A DNA stretch of 64,000 nucleotides from Actinomadura hibisca NBRC 15177 (GTDB taxonomy: Bacteria > Actinomycetota > Actinomycetes > Streptosporangiales > Streptosporangiaceae). The translations under genes were made by a program, and so were the position numbers. How positions within the stretch are numbered: the stretch's first letter is position 1; every line of letters starts with the position of its first letter. Below are positions 7,480 to 15,595 of the stretch, in pieces. The notes below the pieces were generated by a model, which saw only the letters and a program-made list of their open reading frames with translations, ran no database searches and was not told the DNA's origin. Location of the stretch: positions 62,001 to 126,000 of the forward strand of contig NZ_BCRO01000042.1 of assembly GCF_001552635.1 (NCBI RefSeq). The letters run 5' to 3'.

Positions 7480-9968
7480 TCCACTGCACCGCGCCGGGCT
7501 GCGCCGGAACCGTGGAAGACGGCTACTGCGTCGTATGCGGTATGCCCCCCACGCCGAGCCCGCCCCCCTCCGCCGGAGCCGTCCCCGCGCCGGACGCCTG
7601 CGCGCGGCCGGGCTGTACCGGCACCGTCCAGGACGGTTACTGCGACGTGTGCGGCATGCCCCCGGCGGTCGCCGCGCAGCCCGCGCCCGCGCCGCCCCCG
7701 CAGGCGGCCCCCGCGTCGAACGCCTGCGTCCGGCCCGGCTGCACCGGCACCATCGAGGACGGCTACTGCGACGTGTGCGGCCTACCGCCCGCGCAGGCCC
7801 AGGAACAGCCCAAGGCCCCGGACTTCCCCCACGCCCACTCGGGCAGCGTGCCTTCTGGCAGCGCGCACTCGGGCAGCGTGCACTCCGGCAGCTTCGCGAC
7901 GAGCGGCAGCACCCGGACGGGCAGCACCCGCACCGGCTCGGCCCGCTCGTCGGGACGGCGCGGCATGCTGGGCGCGAACCTCGTCGAGGTGCCGCGCATC
8001 CCCTACCGCGACCCCGCCTCGGCGGTGCTCCAGAACCCCGAGGTCCCCGAGGGCCGCCGCAGTTGCAGCAACTGCGGCGAGCCGGTCGGCCGCAGCCGCG
8101 AGGGGCGGCCCGGCCGCACCGAGGGCTTCTGCCCCAAGTGCGGGGCCGCGTTCTCCTACACGCCCAAGCTGCGCCCCGGCGACCTGGTCAGCAACCAGTA
8201 CGAGGTGCTGGGCTGCCTGGCGCACGGCGGCCTCGGCTGGATCTACCTGGCCCGCGACAAGAACGTCAGCGACCGCTGGGTGGTGCTGAAGGGCCTGCTC
8301 AACACCGGCGACGCCGGGTCGCAGGCCCTCGCCGCGGCCGAGCGCACCTTCCTGGCCGAGGTCGAGCACCCCAACATCGTCAAGATCTACAACTTCGTGC
8401 AGTACGGCGGCGACGACTACATCGTCATGGAGTACGTCGGCGGCCAGTCCCTCAAGGACATCCTGCTGCACCACCGCAACCAGCTCGGCCAGGACGCGCT
8501 GCCGCTCGGCCAGGCCATCGCCTACGCGCTGGAGGTCCTCCAGGCGTTCGGCTACCTGCACGCGCGCGGCCTGGTCTACTGCGACTTCAAGCCCGACAAC
8601 GTCATCCAGTCCGAGGAGCAGCTCCGGCTGATCGACATGGGCGCGGTGCGGCGCGTCGACGACCCCGACGGCGACATCTACGGCACCGTCGGCTACCAGG
8701 CCCCCGAGGTCGCCGACACCGGCCCGACCGTGGCGTCGGACCTGTACACCGTGGGCCGCGCGCTCGCGGTGATGAGCTTCTCGTTCAAGGGCTACATGTC
8801 CACCTACGTGGACGGCCTGCCGCCGCGCGCCGAGATCCCGGTGCTGGCGCGGTTCGAGTCCTACGACCGGTTCCTGCGCCGCGCCACGCACAAGGACCCG
8901 GCGCAGCGTTTCCAGGACGCCGCCGAGATGGCCGAGCAGCTCACCGGCGTGCTGCGCGAGGTGCTGGCCGCCGAGGACGGCGTGCCGCGCCCGGCGATGT
9001 CGGGGCTGTTCGGGCCGGAGCGGTTCGCGCCGGGCAGCGTCTCCGACGACGACGAGCGCGCGCTCCCGCCCGTCCTGCCGCGCGCCGCCGCAGCCGCGCT
9101 GCCGGTGCCGCTGGCCGACGGTGCCGACCCGGCCGCCGGGTTCCTGGCGGGCCTCACCGCGCTGGAGCCCGCCCAGCTCGCCGCCGCCGTCGAGAGCGCC
9201 CCGCAGCGCACCCCCGAAATCACCCTGGCGCTCGCGCGGGTGCGCGTCGAGCTGGGCGACTTCGACGCGGCGAACGCGCTGCTGGACCAGGCCGCCGCCG
9301 ACCTGCCCGGCGACTGGCGGATCGACTGGTACCGCGCCGTCGCCGCGCTGGCCGCCGAGCGCTTCGGCGACGCCGAGGCACTGTTCGACCGGCTGTACGG
9401 GCTGCTGCCCGGCGAGGCCGCGCCCAAGCTGGCGCTGGCCTACTGCCGCGAGCAGCGCGCCCCGCGCGACGCCGCGCGCCTGTACGAGACGGTGTGGCGC
9501 ACCGACCAGGGCTACATCAACGCCGCGTTCGGCCTGGCCCGCGTGTACCTGGAGGCGGGCGACCACACCGCCGCCGTCGCCGTGCTGGACTCGGTGCCGC
9601 CGGTGTCGATCCGGTACGTGCCCGCGCAGGTCGCCGCCGTCGTCACGGCGGTGCGCCGCCGCCCGGCGGCCGAGCTGTCGCCCGCCGAGCTGACCGCCAC
9701 GGGCGACCGGCTGGCGGGGCTGGGCCTGGAGGGGCGGCGGCGCGACGAGCTCGCCGTCAGCGTCCTGTGGGCCGCGCTGGACTGGGTCCAGCGCGCGGGC
9801 GGGCCCGAGCCGAACGGCACGGTGCTGGGCGTCCCCTTCGCCGAAGCCCGGCTGCGCCGTGAACTGGAGACCACCTACCGGGCCCTGGCCCGCCATACCC
9901 AGGACCGCGAGGACCGGCGTCTGCTGATCGACGCCGCCAACGCCGTCCGGCCGAGGACGTTGTTGTGA
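7476..9968 (+). CDS. pknG: PknG-like serine/threonine kinase with N-terminal zinc ribbons and C-terminal TPRs
   Basis: Soluble Ser/Thr kinase of 830 residues. Residues 1-105 hold three near-identical zinc ribbons (CxxxGCxGTxxDGYCxxCG), followed by a Ser/Gly/Thr-rich linker built on repeated SGS and RTGS units, then a rubredoxin-like pair of CxxC knuckles (CSNCG, CPKCG; about 197-228). The kinase domain follows: Lys272 in VVLKG, catalytic Asp370 in YCDFKPDN and Asp387 in IDMGA, all present. The last 300 or so residues are TPR-like helices. Linker-rubredoxin-kinase-TPR is the layout of mycobacterial PknG, which acts with GlnX and GlnH to sense aspartate/glutamate and control 2-oxoglutarate metabolism; the extra ribbons are not part of the mycobacterial protein. 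Overlaps both neighbours by 4 nt. Confidence 0.9.
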   Translation: MIHCTAPGCAGTVEDGYCVVCGMPPTPSPPPSAGAVPAPDACARPGCTGTVQDGYCDVCGMPPAVAAQPAPAPPPQAAPASNACVRPGCTGTIEDGYCDVCGLPPAQAQEQPKAPDFPHAHSGSVPSGSAHSGSVHSGSFATSGSTRTGSTRTGSARSSGRRGMLGANLVEVPRIPYRDPASAVLQNPEVPEGRRSCSNCGEPVGRSREGRPGRTEGFCPKCGAAFSYTPKLRPGDLVSNQYEVLGCLAHGGLGWIYLARDKNVSDRWVVLKGLLNTGDAGSQALAAAERTFLAEVEHPNIVKIYNFVQYGGDDYIVMEYVGGQSLKDILLHHRNQLGQDALPLGQAIAYALEVLQAFGYLHARGLVYCDFKPDNVIQSEEQLRLIDMGAVRRVDDPDGDIYGTVGYQAPEVADTGPTVASDLYTVGRALAVMSFSFKGYMSTYVDGLPPRAEIPVLARFESYDRFLRRATHKDPAQRFQDAAEMAEQLTGVLREVLAAEDGVPRPAMSGLFGPERFAPGSVSDDDERALPPVLPRAAAAALPVPLADGADPAAGFLAGLTALEPAQLAAAVESAPQRTPEITLALARVRVELGDFDAANALLDQAAADLPGDWRIDWYRAVAALAAERFGDAEALFDRLYGLLPGEAAPKLALAYCREQRAPRDAARLYETVWRTDQGYINAAFGLARVYLEAGDHTAAVAVLDSVPPVSIRYVPAQVAAVVTAVRRRPAAELSPAELTATGDRLAGLGLEGRRRDELAVSVLWAALDWVQRAGGPEPNGTVLGVPFAEARLRRELETTYRALARHTQDREDRRLLIDAANAVRPRTLL

Positions 9969-11095
9969 CCGAGGACCAGAGCGTGAAGCCCGCCGAGCTG
10001 GCCTGCCCCGCGTGCGGCGAGCCGGTGTACCCCGGCGAGGGCTTCTGCGAGGCGTGCGGGCGGCGGCTGGGCGACGGCGTCGCCGCGCCCGCGCCCGAGC
10101 CGGTGCGCGCCTGCGCGGGCTGCGCCGCGCCCGCCATCGACGCCGACGGCTACTGCGAACGTTGCGGCCTGCGCCAGCCCGCCGAGCGCGACCACTACGA
10201 GATCGAGCTGCCCGGCCCGAACGGGCGGCTGCTGGCCGCCGGGGGCAGCGACCGGGGCAAGCGCTACAGCCGCAACGAGGACGCGCTCGCCCTCGCCGCC
10301 CACCCCACCGGCGTCGCGGCGGTCGTCTGCGACGGCGTCGGCTCCTCCCCGACCCCGCACGAGGCGTCCGCCAAGGCCGCCGCGACCGGCGCGGACGAGC
10401 TGACCGGCCGCCTGGGGAAGGGCGAGGACTTCGAGGCCGCCACCCGCGCGGCGCTCATCAAGGCGGCCGACGCGGTCGCGGCGCTGGCCCCGGACCCCGA
10501 CTCGGCCCCCTCCTGCACCTACGTGTCGGCCGTGACCGGCCCCCGGTCGGTGACGGTCGGCTGGGTCGGCGACAGCCGCGTCTACTGGCTGCCCACCCGC
10601 CCCGCCGGCGACGGCCCCCGGGCCGGGGCCGAGGTCGACACCGCCGAGCTGGCGATCGGCGACACCGGCGCGTCCGAGGACACCGCCGACAGCGCCGCGC
10701 TGGGCCCGGCCCGCCGCCTCACCGACGACGACTCGTGGGCGGCGATCATGGTGGAGCGGGCCGCGCTGACCGAGGCCGAGGCCGAGGCGCACCCCAACGC
10801 GCACGTCATCACCGGCTGGCTCGGCGCCGACGCGGGCGAGGTCGCGCCGCACGTGCGCACCTTCACCGTCGACGGCCCCGGCGCGGTGCTGGTGTGCAGC
10901 GACGGCCTGTGGAACTACCTGCCGCAGGCCGAGGCCCTGGTCCAGGCCCTGGCCGACGCCTCCCTCGACCCCGCCGGCGACCCGCTGGGCGCCGTCCGCA
11001 CCCTGGTCCGCCGCGCGCTCGACGCCGGCGGCCGCGACAACATCACGGTGGCCGTCATCCCGGTCGCCCACCCCCACACGGAGCAGCCCCGATGA
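9965..11095 (+). CDS. PP2C-family Ser/Thr phosphatase with two zinc ribbons
   Basis: Metal-dependent protein phosphatase of 376 residues, the likely counterpart of the kinase encoded just upstream. The N-terminus has two zinc ribbons (CPACG...CEACG and CAGC...CERCG). The catalytic PP2C motifs are complete: RNEDA near residue 103, VCDGVG, VGDSRVYW, CSDGLWNY and the final RDNITV. No membrane segment is seen, so it acts in the cytoplasm. The GTG start overlaps the kinase stop (GTGA) and its own stop overlaps the vWA start (ATGA), consistent with a fixed ratio of products. Its ribbons resemble those of the kinase and of the FHA protein, suggesting a shared docking surface. Confidence 0.92.
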   Translation: MTEDQSVKPAELACPACGEPVYPGEGFCEACGRRLGDGVAAPAPEPVRACAGCAAPAIDADGYCERCGLRQPAERDHYEIELPGPNGRLLAAGGSDRGKRYSRNEDALALAAHPTGVAAVVCDGVGSSPTPHEASAKAAATGADELTGRLGKGEDFEAATRAALIKAADAVAALAPDPDSAPSCTYVSAVTGPRSVTVGWVGDSRVYWLPTRPAGDGPRAGAEVDTAELAIGDTGASEDTADSAALGPARRLTDDDSWAAIMVERAALTEAEAEAHPNAHVITGWLGADAGEVAPHVRTFTVDGPGAVLVCSDGLWNYLPQAEALVQALADASLDPAGDPLGAVRTLVRRALDAGGRDNITVAVIPVAHPHTEQPR

Positions 11096-12396
11096 GCGAG
11101 CAGCCGCAGTTCGGCATCACCGTCGACCAGAACAAGTCCCTGCCCGAGGGCGCGAGCGAGGTGCACGCGATCGTGTCGGTGGAGGCCGCCGGCGCGCCCG
11201 CCGCGGCGGCGCCCGCCGGCGCGGCCGAGGTCATCATCATCGACACCTCCGGCTCGATGTCCTACCCCGACAGCAAGCTGCGCGCCGCCATCGCCGCCGC
11301 CCAGACCGCCGTCGACACCCTGCGCGACGGCGTGCTGTTCGCGGTGGTGTCGGGCTCCAACACCGCGTCGATGGTCTTCCCGCAGACGCCCCGGCTGGTG
11401 CCCGCCGACGCCGGGTCGCGGCACGCCGCCAAGGCTGCGCTGAAGGCGCTCAAGGCGGCCGGCGGCACCGCCATCGGGTCCTGGCTGCGGCTGGCCGACG
11501 AGCTGTTCGACCCCTACCAGGACGGCATCCGGCACGCGATCCTGCTCACCGACGGCAAGAACCAGCACGAGACCCCCGAGCAGCTCGACGCGGCGCTGGC
11601 CCGGTGCAGCGGCCGGTTCGTGTGCGACTGCCGCGGCGTCGGCACCGACTGGGAGGTCGCCGAGCTGCGCAAGGTGTCCTCGGCGTTGCTCGGCAGCGTC
11701 GACATCGTCGCCGACCCCCGGGACCTGGTCGCCGACTTCCAGGCGATGACCGAGGCCGCCATGGGCAAGGCCGTCGCCGACGTGGCGCTGCGGGTGTGGA
11801 CGCCGCAGAACGCCCGGCTCCGGTTCGTCAAGCAGGTCATGCCGTCGGTGGCCGACCTCACCGCCCGCCGCGCCGAGGCCGGGCCGCAGGCGGGCGACTA
11901 CCCGCTGGGCGCGTGGGGCGCCGAGAGCCGCGACTACCACATCTGCGTCGAGGTGCCCGCGCAGCCGGTCGGCCAGGAGCTGCGCGCCGCCTGGGTGAAG
12001 CTGGTGGTGCCCGGCGGCCCCGGACAGGAGGCGCAGGTGCTGGCCACCGGCAACGTGCTGGCGCGGTGGACCGACGACGAGGCCGCCGCCACCAAGATCA
12101 ACCCGCGGGTAGCGCACTACACCGGGCAGGCCGAGCTCGCCGACGTCATCCAGCAGGGTCTCCAGGCCCGCAAGGAGGGCGACCTCGCCACCGCCACCGC
12201 CCGGCTCGGCCGCGCGGTGCAGCTCGCCGACGAGGCGGGCAACGACGCGATCACCGCGGCGCTGCGCAAGGTCGTGGACGTCGAGGACGCCGCCACCGGC
12301 ACCGTGCGGCTGAAGCGCAACGTGGACAAGGCCGACGAGATGTCGCTCGACACCACCTCCACCAAGACGGTGCGCACCCGCAAGAAGGAGGGCTGA
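11092..12396 (+). CDS. von Willebrand factor A domain protein
   Basis: A 434-residue protein with a vWA domain at about residues 45-230. The metal-ion-dependent adhesion site reads DTSGSMS, and TDGKN supplies a later loop. The C-terminal part is beta-rich with a helical segment near the end and has no other known domain. vWA proteins of this kind usually hold partners together in signalling complexes; here the neighbours are a kinase, a phosphatase and an FHA protein. No signal peptide, so it is cytoplasmic. Unlike its neighbours it carries no zinc ribbon. The start overlaps the phosphatase stop by 4 nt; the stop shares one base with the next start (TGATG). Confidence 0.88.
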   Translation: MSEQPQFGITVDQNKSLPEGASEVHAIVSVEAAGAPAAAAPAGAAEVIIIDTSGSMSYPDSKLRAAIAAAQTAVDTLRDGVLFAVVSGSNTASMVFPQTPRLVPADAGSRHAAKAALKALKAAGGTAIGSWLRLADELFDPYQDGIRHAILLTDGKNQHETPEQLDAALARCSGRFVCDCRGVGTDWEVAELRKVSSALLGSVDIVADPRDLVADFQAMTEAAMGKAVADVALRVWTPQNARLRFVKQVMPSVADLTARRAEAGPQAGDYPLGAWGAESRDYHICVEVPAQPVGQELRAAWVKLVVPGGPGQEAQVLATGNVLARWTDDEAAATKINPRVAHYTGQAELADVIQQGLQARKEGDLATATARLGRAVQLADEAGNDAITAALRKVVDVEDAATGTVRLKRNVDKADEMSLDTTSTKTVRTRKKEG

Positions 12397-13100
12397 TGGC
12401 GACATGCCCCGCCGGGCACAGCTCCGGCTCCGCCGACTACTGCGACGTGTGCGGCGCGCTGATCGGCGGCGCCCCGGCGCCGTCCGCGCCCGGTTCCGGC
12501 CCTGCGGTCGGCGGCGGCACGCCCTGCCCCGACTGCGGCACCCCCGCGGGCGACCGCTTCTGCGAGGAGTGCGGCTACGACTTCGCGACGGGCGGCGGCA
12601 AGCCCACCGGCCCCGCCCCCACGCTGGGCGCGACGGCAGGTGCGACGTCGGTCCCGGCTCCCCCGACCGCCGTCCCCGAGACCACTGAGACCTGGTTCGC
12701 GGTCGTCAACGCCGACCGCGGCTACTTCGACCGCGTCGTCGCCGAGCTCGGTGACGACGCCGGCGACCTCGCGTTCCCGCCCTACTCCCCCGAGCGCCGC
12801 ATCCCGCTGACGGCCCAGCAGATCCGCATCGGGCGGCGCAGCACCTCCCAGGGCATCACGCCCGAGATCGACCTGCGCGAGCCCCCGGCCGACCCGGGCG
12901 TCTCGCGGGTGCACGCGGTGCTGCTGGCGCGGCCCGACGGCGGCTGGACGCTGGTCGACCCCGGCTCGGCCAACCGCACCTGCCTCAACGGCGCCACCGA
13001 GCCCATCGCCCTGAACGTGGAGGTGCCCGTCGGCGACGGCGACCGCATCCACGTGGGCGCGTGGACGACGATCACCCTCAGGAGAGGCCAGGCGACATGA
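12396..13100 (+). CDS. FHA-domain protein with N-terminal zinc ribbons
   Basis: A 234-residue adaptor expected to bind phosphothreonine. Two Cys pairs form zinc-ribbon-like modules at the N-terminus (CPAGH...CDVCG and CPDCG...CEECG), followed by a Pro/Thr-rich linker. The FHA domain occupies about residues 130-230, with the conserved Gly-Arg (IGRRS), Ser-Arg-His (VSRVHA) and Asn-Gly (CLNGA) positions that contact phosphopeptide. In PknG systems the FHA protein GarA is the key kinase substrate that inhibits 2-oxoglutarate dehydrogenase and activates glutamate dehydrogenase; whether this protein plays that role is an inference. The start is set by the TGATG junction; the end overlaps the next gene by 4 nt, with a good ribosome-binding site GGAGAGG inside it. 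Confidence 0.88.
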   Translation: MATCPAGHSSGSADYCDVCGALIGGAPAPSAPGSGPAVGGGTPCPDCGTPAGDRFCEECGYDFATGGGKPTGPAPTLGATAGATSVPAPPTAVPETTETWFAVVNADRGYFDRVVAELGDDAGDLAFPPYSPERRIPLTAQQIRIGRRSTSQGITPEIDLREPPADPGVSRVHAVLLARPDGGWTLVDPGSANRTCLNGATEPIALNVEVPVGDGDRIHVGAWTTITLRRGQAT

Positions 13101-14593
13101 CCGCCGTCCAGCGTTCCCCTGCCGCGTCCCCCGCGTCCCCCGCCGCCTCGGAAGCGGGCCCGCCCGGGACGCGGGCCCCGGGCGCCCCCGCGCGCCGGGC
13201 CGGGCGTCCCCCGCTCCGGCGCCGCCTGGTCCCGCGCACCAACGTCGCCCGCATCCGCGCGTTCACCGCCGCGATCGTCGTCGCGCTGGCGGCGGCCCTG
13301 GCCGCCACCTGGCTGGCGATCGACGACGCCCGCGACGGCGTGCGCGTCATCGGCCACGACGCGGGCCCGCAGGTCGTGGCGACCGGCGACCTGTACTTCG
13401 CGCTCACCGACATGGACGCCCAGCTCGCCAACGCGCTGCTGGTCGGCCGCACCGCCGACCTGGGGATCACCCGCGCCCAGGCCGTCGGCCGCTACGACGC
13501 CGACCGCCGCCAGGCCGGGACCGCGCTGCTCCAGGCGGCCCGCCTCGCCGACGAGACCAGCGAGGAGAAGACCGCACGCGACCTGCTGGAGGCCCTCGGA
13601 CGCTACGAGCGGCTCGCCGGGCAGGCCCTCCAGCTCGACGACCAGTCGGCGCACGCCGCCGGGCCGCCGAACGCCAAGGTCGTCGAGCTGTACCGGCAGG
13701 CCACCGACCTGATGAAGCTGGACCTGCTGCCCAAGGCGTACAACCTGACGCTGGACAACGGCACGCTGGTCCGCCACACCTACGAGGACGAGCGCTCAGC
13801 GGTGCTGACCGGCGTGATCTGGGTCATCGTCACCGGCCTGGTCCTGGTGGCGCTGCTGGTCGGCCTCCAGCTGTCGCTGGCCGTGCGGTTCCGGCGGCTG
13901 CTGAACCCCGCGCTGGCGCTGGCCACCGTCGGCGTCCTCGCGCTGACGGTGGCGAGCACCCTGATGCTGACCGCCCAGGCCGGCGACCTGCGCCGCGCCA
14001 AGGAGGACGGCTTCGACTCCATCCTGGCGCTGTCACGGGCCCGCGCCATCGGCAACAGCGCCAACGCCGACCAGACCCGCTACCTGCTCGACCCCGGCCG
14101 CTCCGACACCTACGAGCAGGTGTTCCTGACCAAGTCGCAGTCGGTGATGTACCTGCGCGCCGGGAACCTGGCCGCCTACAACCAGGCCCTCCAGGGCGTC
14201 CCGTCCGGGCAGGGCGGACCCAAGTACCTGGGCTTCCTCGGCACCGAGGCCGCGCGGGCCCAGGCCGGGCCGGGCCAGCGCCAGGCGCTGGGCAGGGTGC
14301 TGGAGGACTGGAAGCGGTTCCAGCAGGACGACCGGCAGATCCGCGAGCTGACCGCCGCCGGGCGGCGCGGCCAGGCCATCGGCGTCCGCACCGGCACGGC
14401 CGCCCGCGACTTCGCCGCCTACGACGCCTCGCTGGTCAAGCTGATCCAGATCCACCGCACCGCCTTCGACCGGGCCGTGGACGACGGCGACGGCGGCTCG
14501 CGCGGCTGGGAGCTGGGGCTGCCGGTCGTGGGGGTGGCCGTGCTGGCGCTGCTCTGGGTCGGGGTCCGGCCCCGCCTGGCGGAGTACCGGTGA
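13097..14593 (+). CDS. glnX: GlnX-like membrane sensor protein
   Basis: A 498-residue membrane protein that in mycobacteria links the periplasmic binding protein GlnH to the kinase PknG. Four hydrophobic segments are visible: about residues 55-75, two close together near 235-300 (VIWVIVTGLVLVALLVGL and then LALATVGVLALTVAS), and one near the C-terminus (VVGVAVLALLWVGV). Two long extracytoplasmic helical regions sit between them, as expected for sensor proteins of four-helix-bundle type. A Pro/Ala-rich cytoplasmic N-terminus precedes the first helix. The start ATG has GGAGAGG 8 nt upstream and overlaps the FHA stop. The identification rests on topology and gene order with pknG and glnH. Confidence 0.82.
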   Translation: MTAVQRSPAASPASPAASEAGPPGTRAPGAPARRAGRPPLRRRLVPRTNVARIRAFTAAIVVALAAALAATWLAIDDARDGVRVIGHDAGPQVVATGDLYFALTDMDAQLANALLVGRTADLGITRAQAVGRYDADRRQAGTALLQAARLADETSEEKTARDLLEALGRYERLAGQALQLDDQSAHAAGPPNAKVVELYRQATDLMKLDLLPKAYNLTLDNGTLVRHTYEDERSAVLTGVIWVIVTGLVLVALLVGLQLSLAVRFRRLLNPALALATVGVLALTVASTLMLTAQAGDLRRAKEDGFDSILALSRARAIGNSANADQTRYLLDPGRSDTYEQVFLTKSQSVMYLRAGNLAAYNQALQGVPSGQGGPKYLGFLGTEAARAQAGPGQRQALGRVLEDWKRFQQDDRQIRELTAAGRRGQAIGVRTGTAARDFAAYDASLVKLIQIHRTAFDRAVDDGDGGSRGWELGLPVVGVAVLALLWVGVRPRLAEYR

Positions 14594-14613
14594 GCCGAGG
14601 GAAAGGGCACACG

Positions 14614-15456
14614 ATGCGAGCACGCCGAACCACCGCCGCCCTCGCGGCCCTGGCCGCCGCCGCGCTGGGCGCGGCCGGGTGCGGCGTCACCGGCGCCGAG
14701 GACGACTCGATCCTCGGCAAGGACACCCTGACCATCGGCGTCTCCCCCGACCAGCCGGGCCTCGGGCAGCTCACCGGTTCCACCCGCGAGGGCTTCGACA
14801 TCGACGTCGCCCGCGAGGTCGCCAAACGGCTGGGCGTGGACGCGTCCAGCCTGCGGTTCAAGAACGTCACCTCCGCCTCCCGCGAGGAGATGCTGGAGCG
14901 CGGCGAGGTGGACCTGGTGGTGGCGACCTACTCCATCACGCCCGAGCGCAAGACCCGCGTCGCGTTCGCCGGGCCCTACTACGTCGCGCACCAGGACATC
15001 CTGGTGCGCGGCGAGACCACCGACATCAGGAACGTGCGGAACCTCGCCGGGAAGCGGCTGTGCGAGGTGCCGGGCTCGGTGTCGTTCCCGCGCGTCACCA
15101 AGGAGAAGGGCATCGCGGCGGTGTCGGCGCAGGCGTCGGGCTACTCCGACTGCCTCGCCAAGCTCCAGGCCGGGCAGCTCGACGCGGTCTCCACCGACGA
15201 CCTGATCCTGGCGGGGCTGGCGGCGCAGGCGCTGAAGTCGGGCGGCCGCCCGCTGAAGATCGTCAACTCGCCGTTCACCGACGAGCCGTACGGCATCGGC
15301 GTCCGCAAGGACGACACCGACGGCTGCGAGGCGGTCAACAAGGCCATCACCACGATGTACCAGGACGGCACCGCGCCGAAGCTGCTGAACAAGTGGTTCC
15401 GGCTGTCGCGGCTGGACGTGGTGACGACCGTGCCGCAGTTCGAGGGCTGCGACTGA
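14614..15456 (+). CDS. glnH: GlnH-like amino-acid-binding lipoprotein
   Basis: Periplasmic substrate-binding protein (SBP family 3) of 280 residues that binds glutamate, aspartate or glutamine in homologues. From the ATG at 14614 the signal peptide is ideal: basic MRARR, a hydrophobic Ala/Leu stretch and the lipobox LGAAGC with lipid-modified Cys23. GAGGGAAAGG just upstream supports this start; a GTG at 14590 that overlaps the glnX stop is the alternative. The core shows TIGVSPDQPG, GFDIDVAREVAKRLG and DLVVATYSITPERK, all characteristic. No ABC permease or ATPase is nearby, so it probably serves as a sensor for GlnX/PknG and not as a transporter component. Last gene of the operon. Confidence 0.88.
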   Translation: MRARRTTAALAALAAAALGAAGCGVTGAEDDSILGKDTLTIGVSPDQPGLGQLTGSTREGFDIDVAREVAKRLGVDASSLRFKNVTSASREEMLERGEVDLVVATYSITPERKTRVAFAGPYYVAHQDILVRGETTDIRNVRNLAGKRLCEVPGSVSFPRVTKEKGIAAVSAQASGYSDCLAKLQAGQLDAVSTDDLILAGLAAQALKSGGRPLKIVNSPFTDEPYGIGVRKDDTDGCEAVNKAITTMYQDGTAPKLLNKWFRLSRLDVVTTVPQFEGCD

Positions 15457-15468
15457 GACCGGGTGGTC

Positions 15469-15503
15469 ACTGAGATCAGTCGGTTGGTTAGTGAGATCAG
15501 CCG
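15469..15503. promoter_or_regulatory. Two palindromic TGAGATCA boxes 21 bp apart
   Basis: Box 1 (15469-15480) is ACTGA-GA-TCAGT with perfect 5-bp arms; box 2 (15492-15499) is TGA-GA-TCA. The identical cores start at 15471 and 15492, exactly 21 bp apart (two helical turns). They lie upstream of the gene at 15596 and look like an operator pair for an unknown dimeric regulator. Confidence 0.5.
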
Positions 15504-15529
15504 ATACCGTAAGGGCGGGTCGCGCCACA

Positions 15530-15554
15530 TGATCGTAAGTTATGGTCACGATCA
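15530..15554. promoter_or_regulatory. Perfect 7-bp inverted repeat TGATCGT/ACGATCA
   Basis: Arms at 15530-15536 and 15548-15554 with an 11-nt spacer, between the TGAGATCA boxes and the start at 15596. Candidate operator. Confidence 0.4.
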
Positions 15555-15595
15555 AAACCCGTTCCGGTAATGCCGACCGGCTGCGAAGGAGACCC

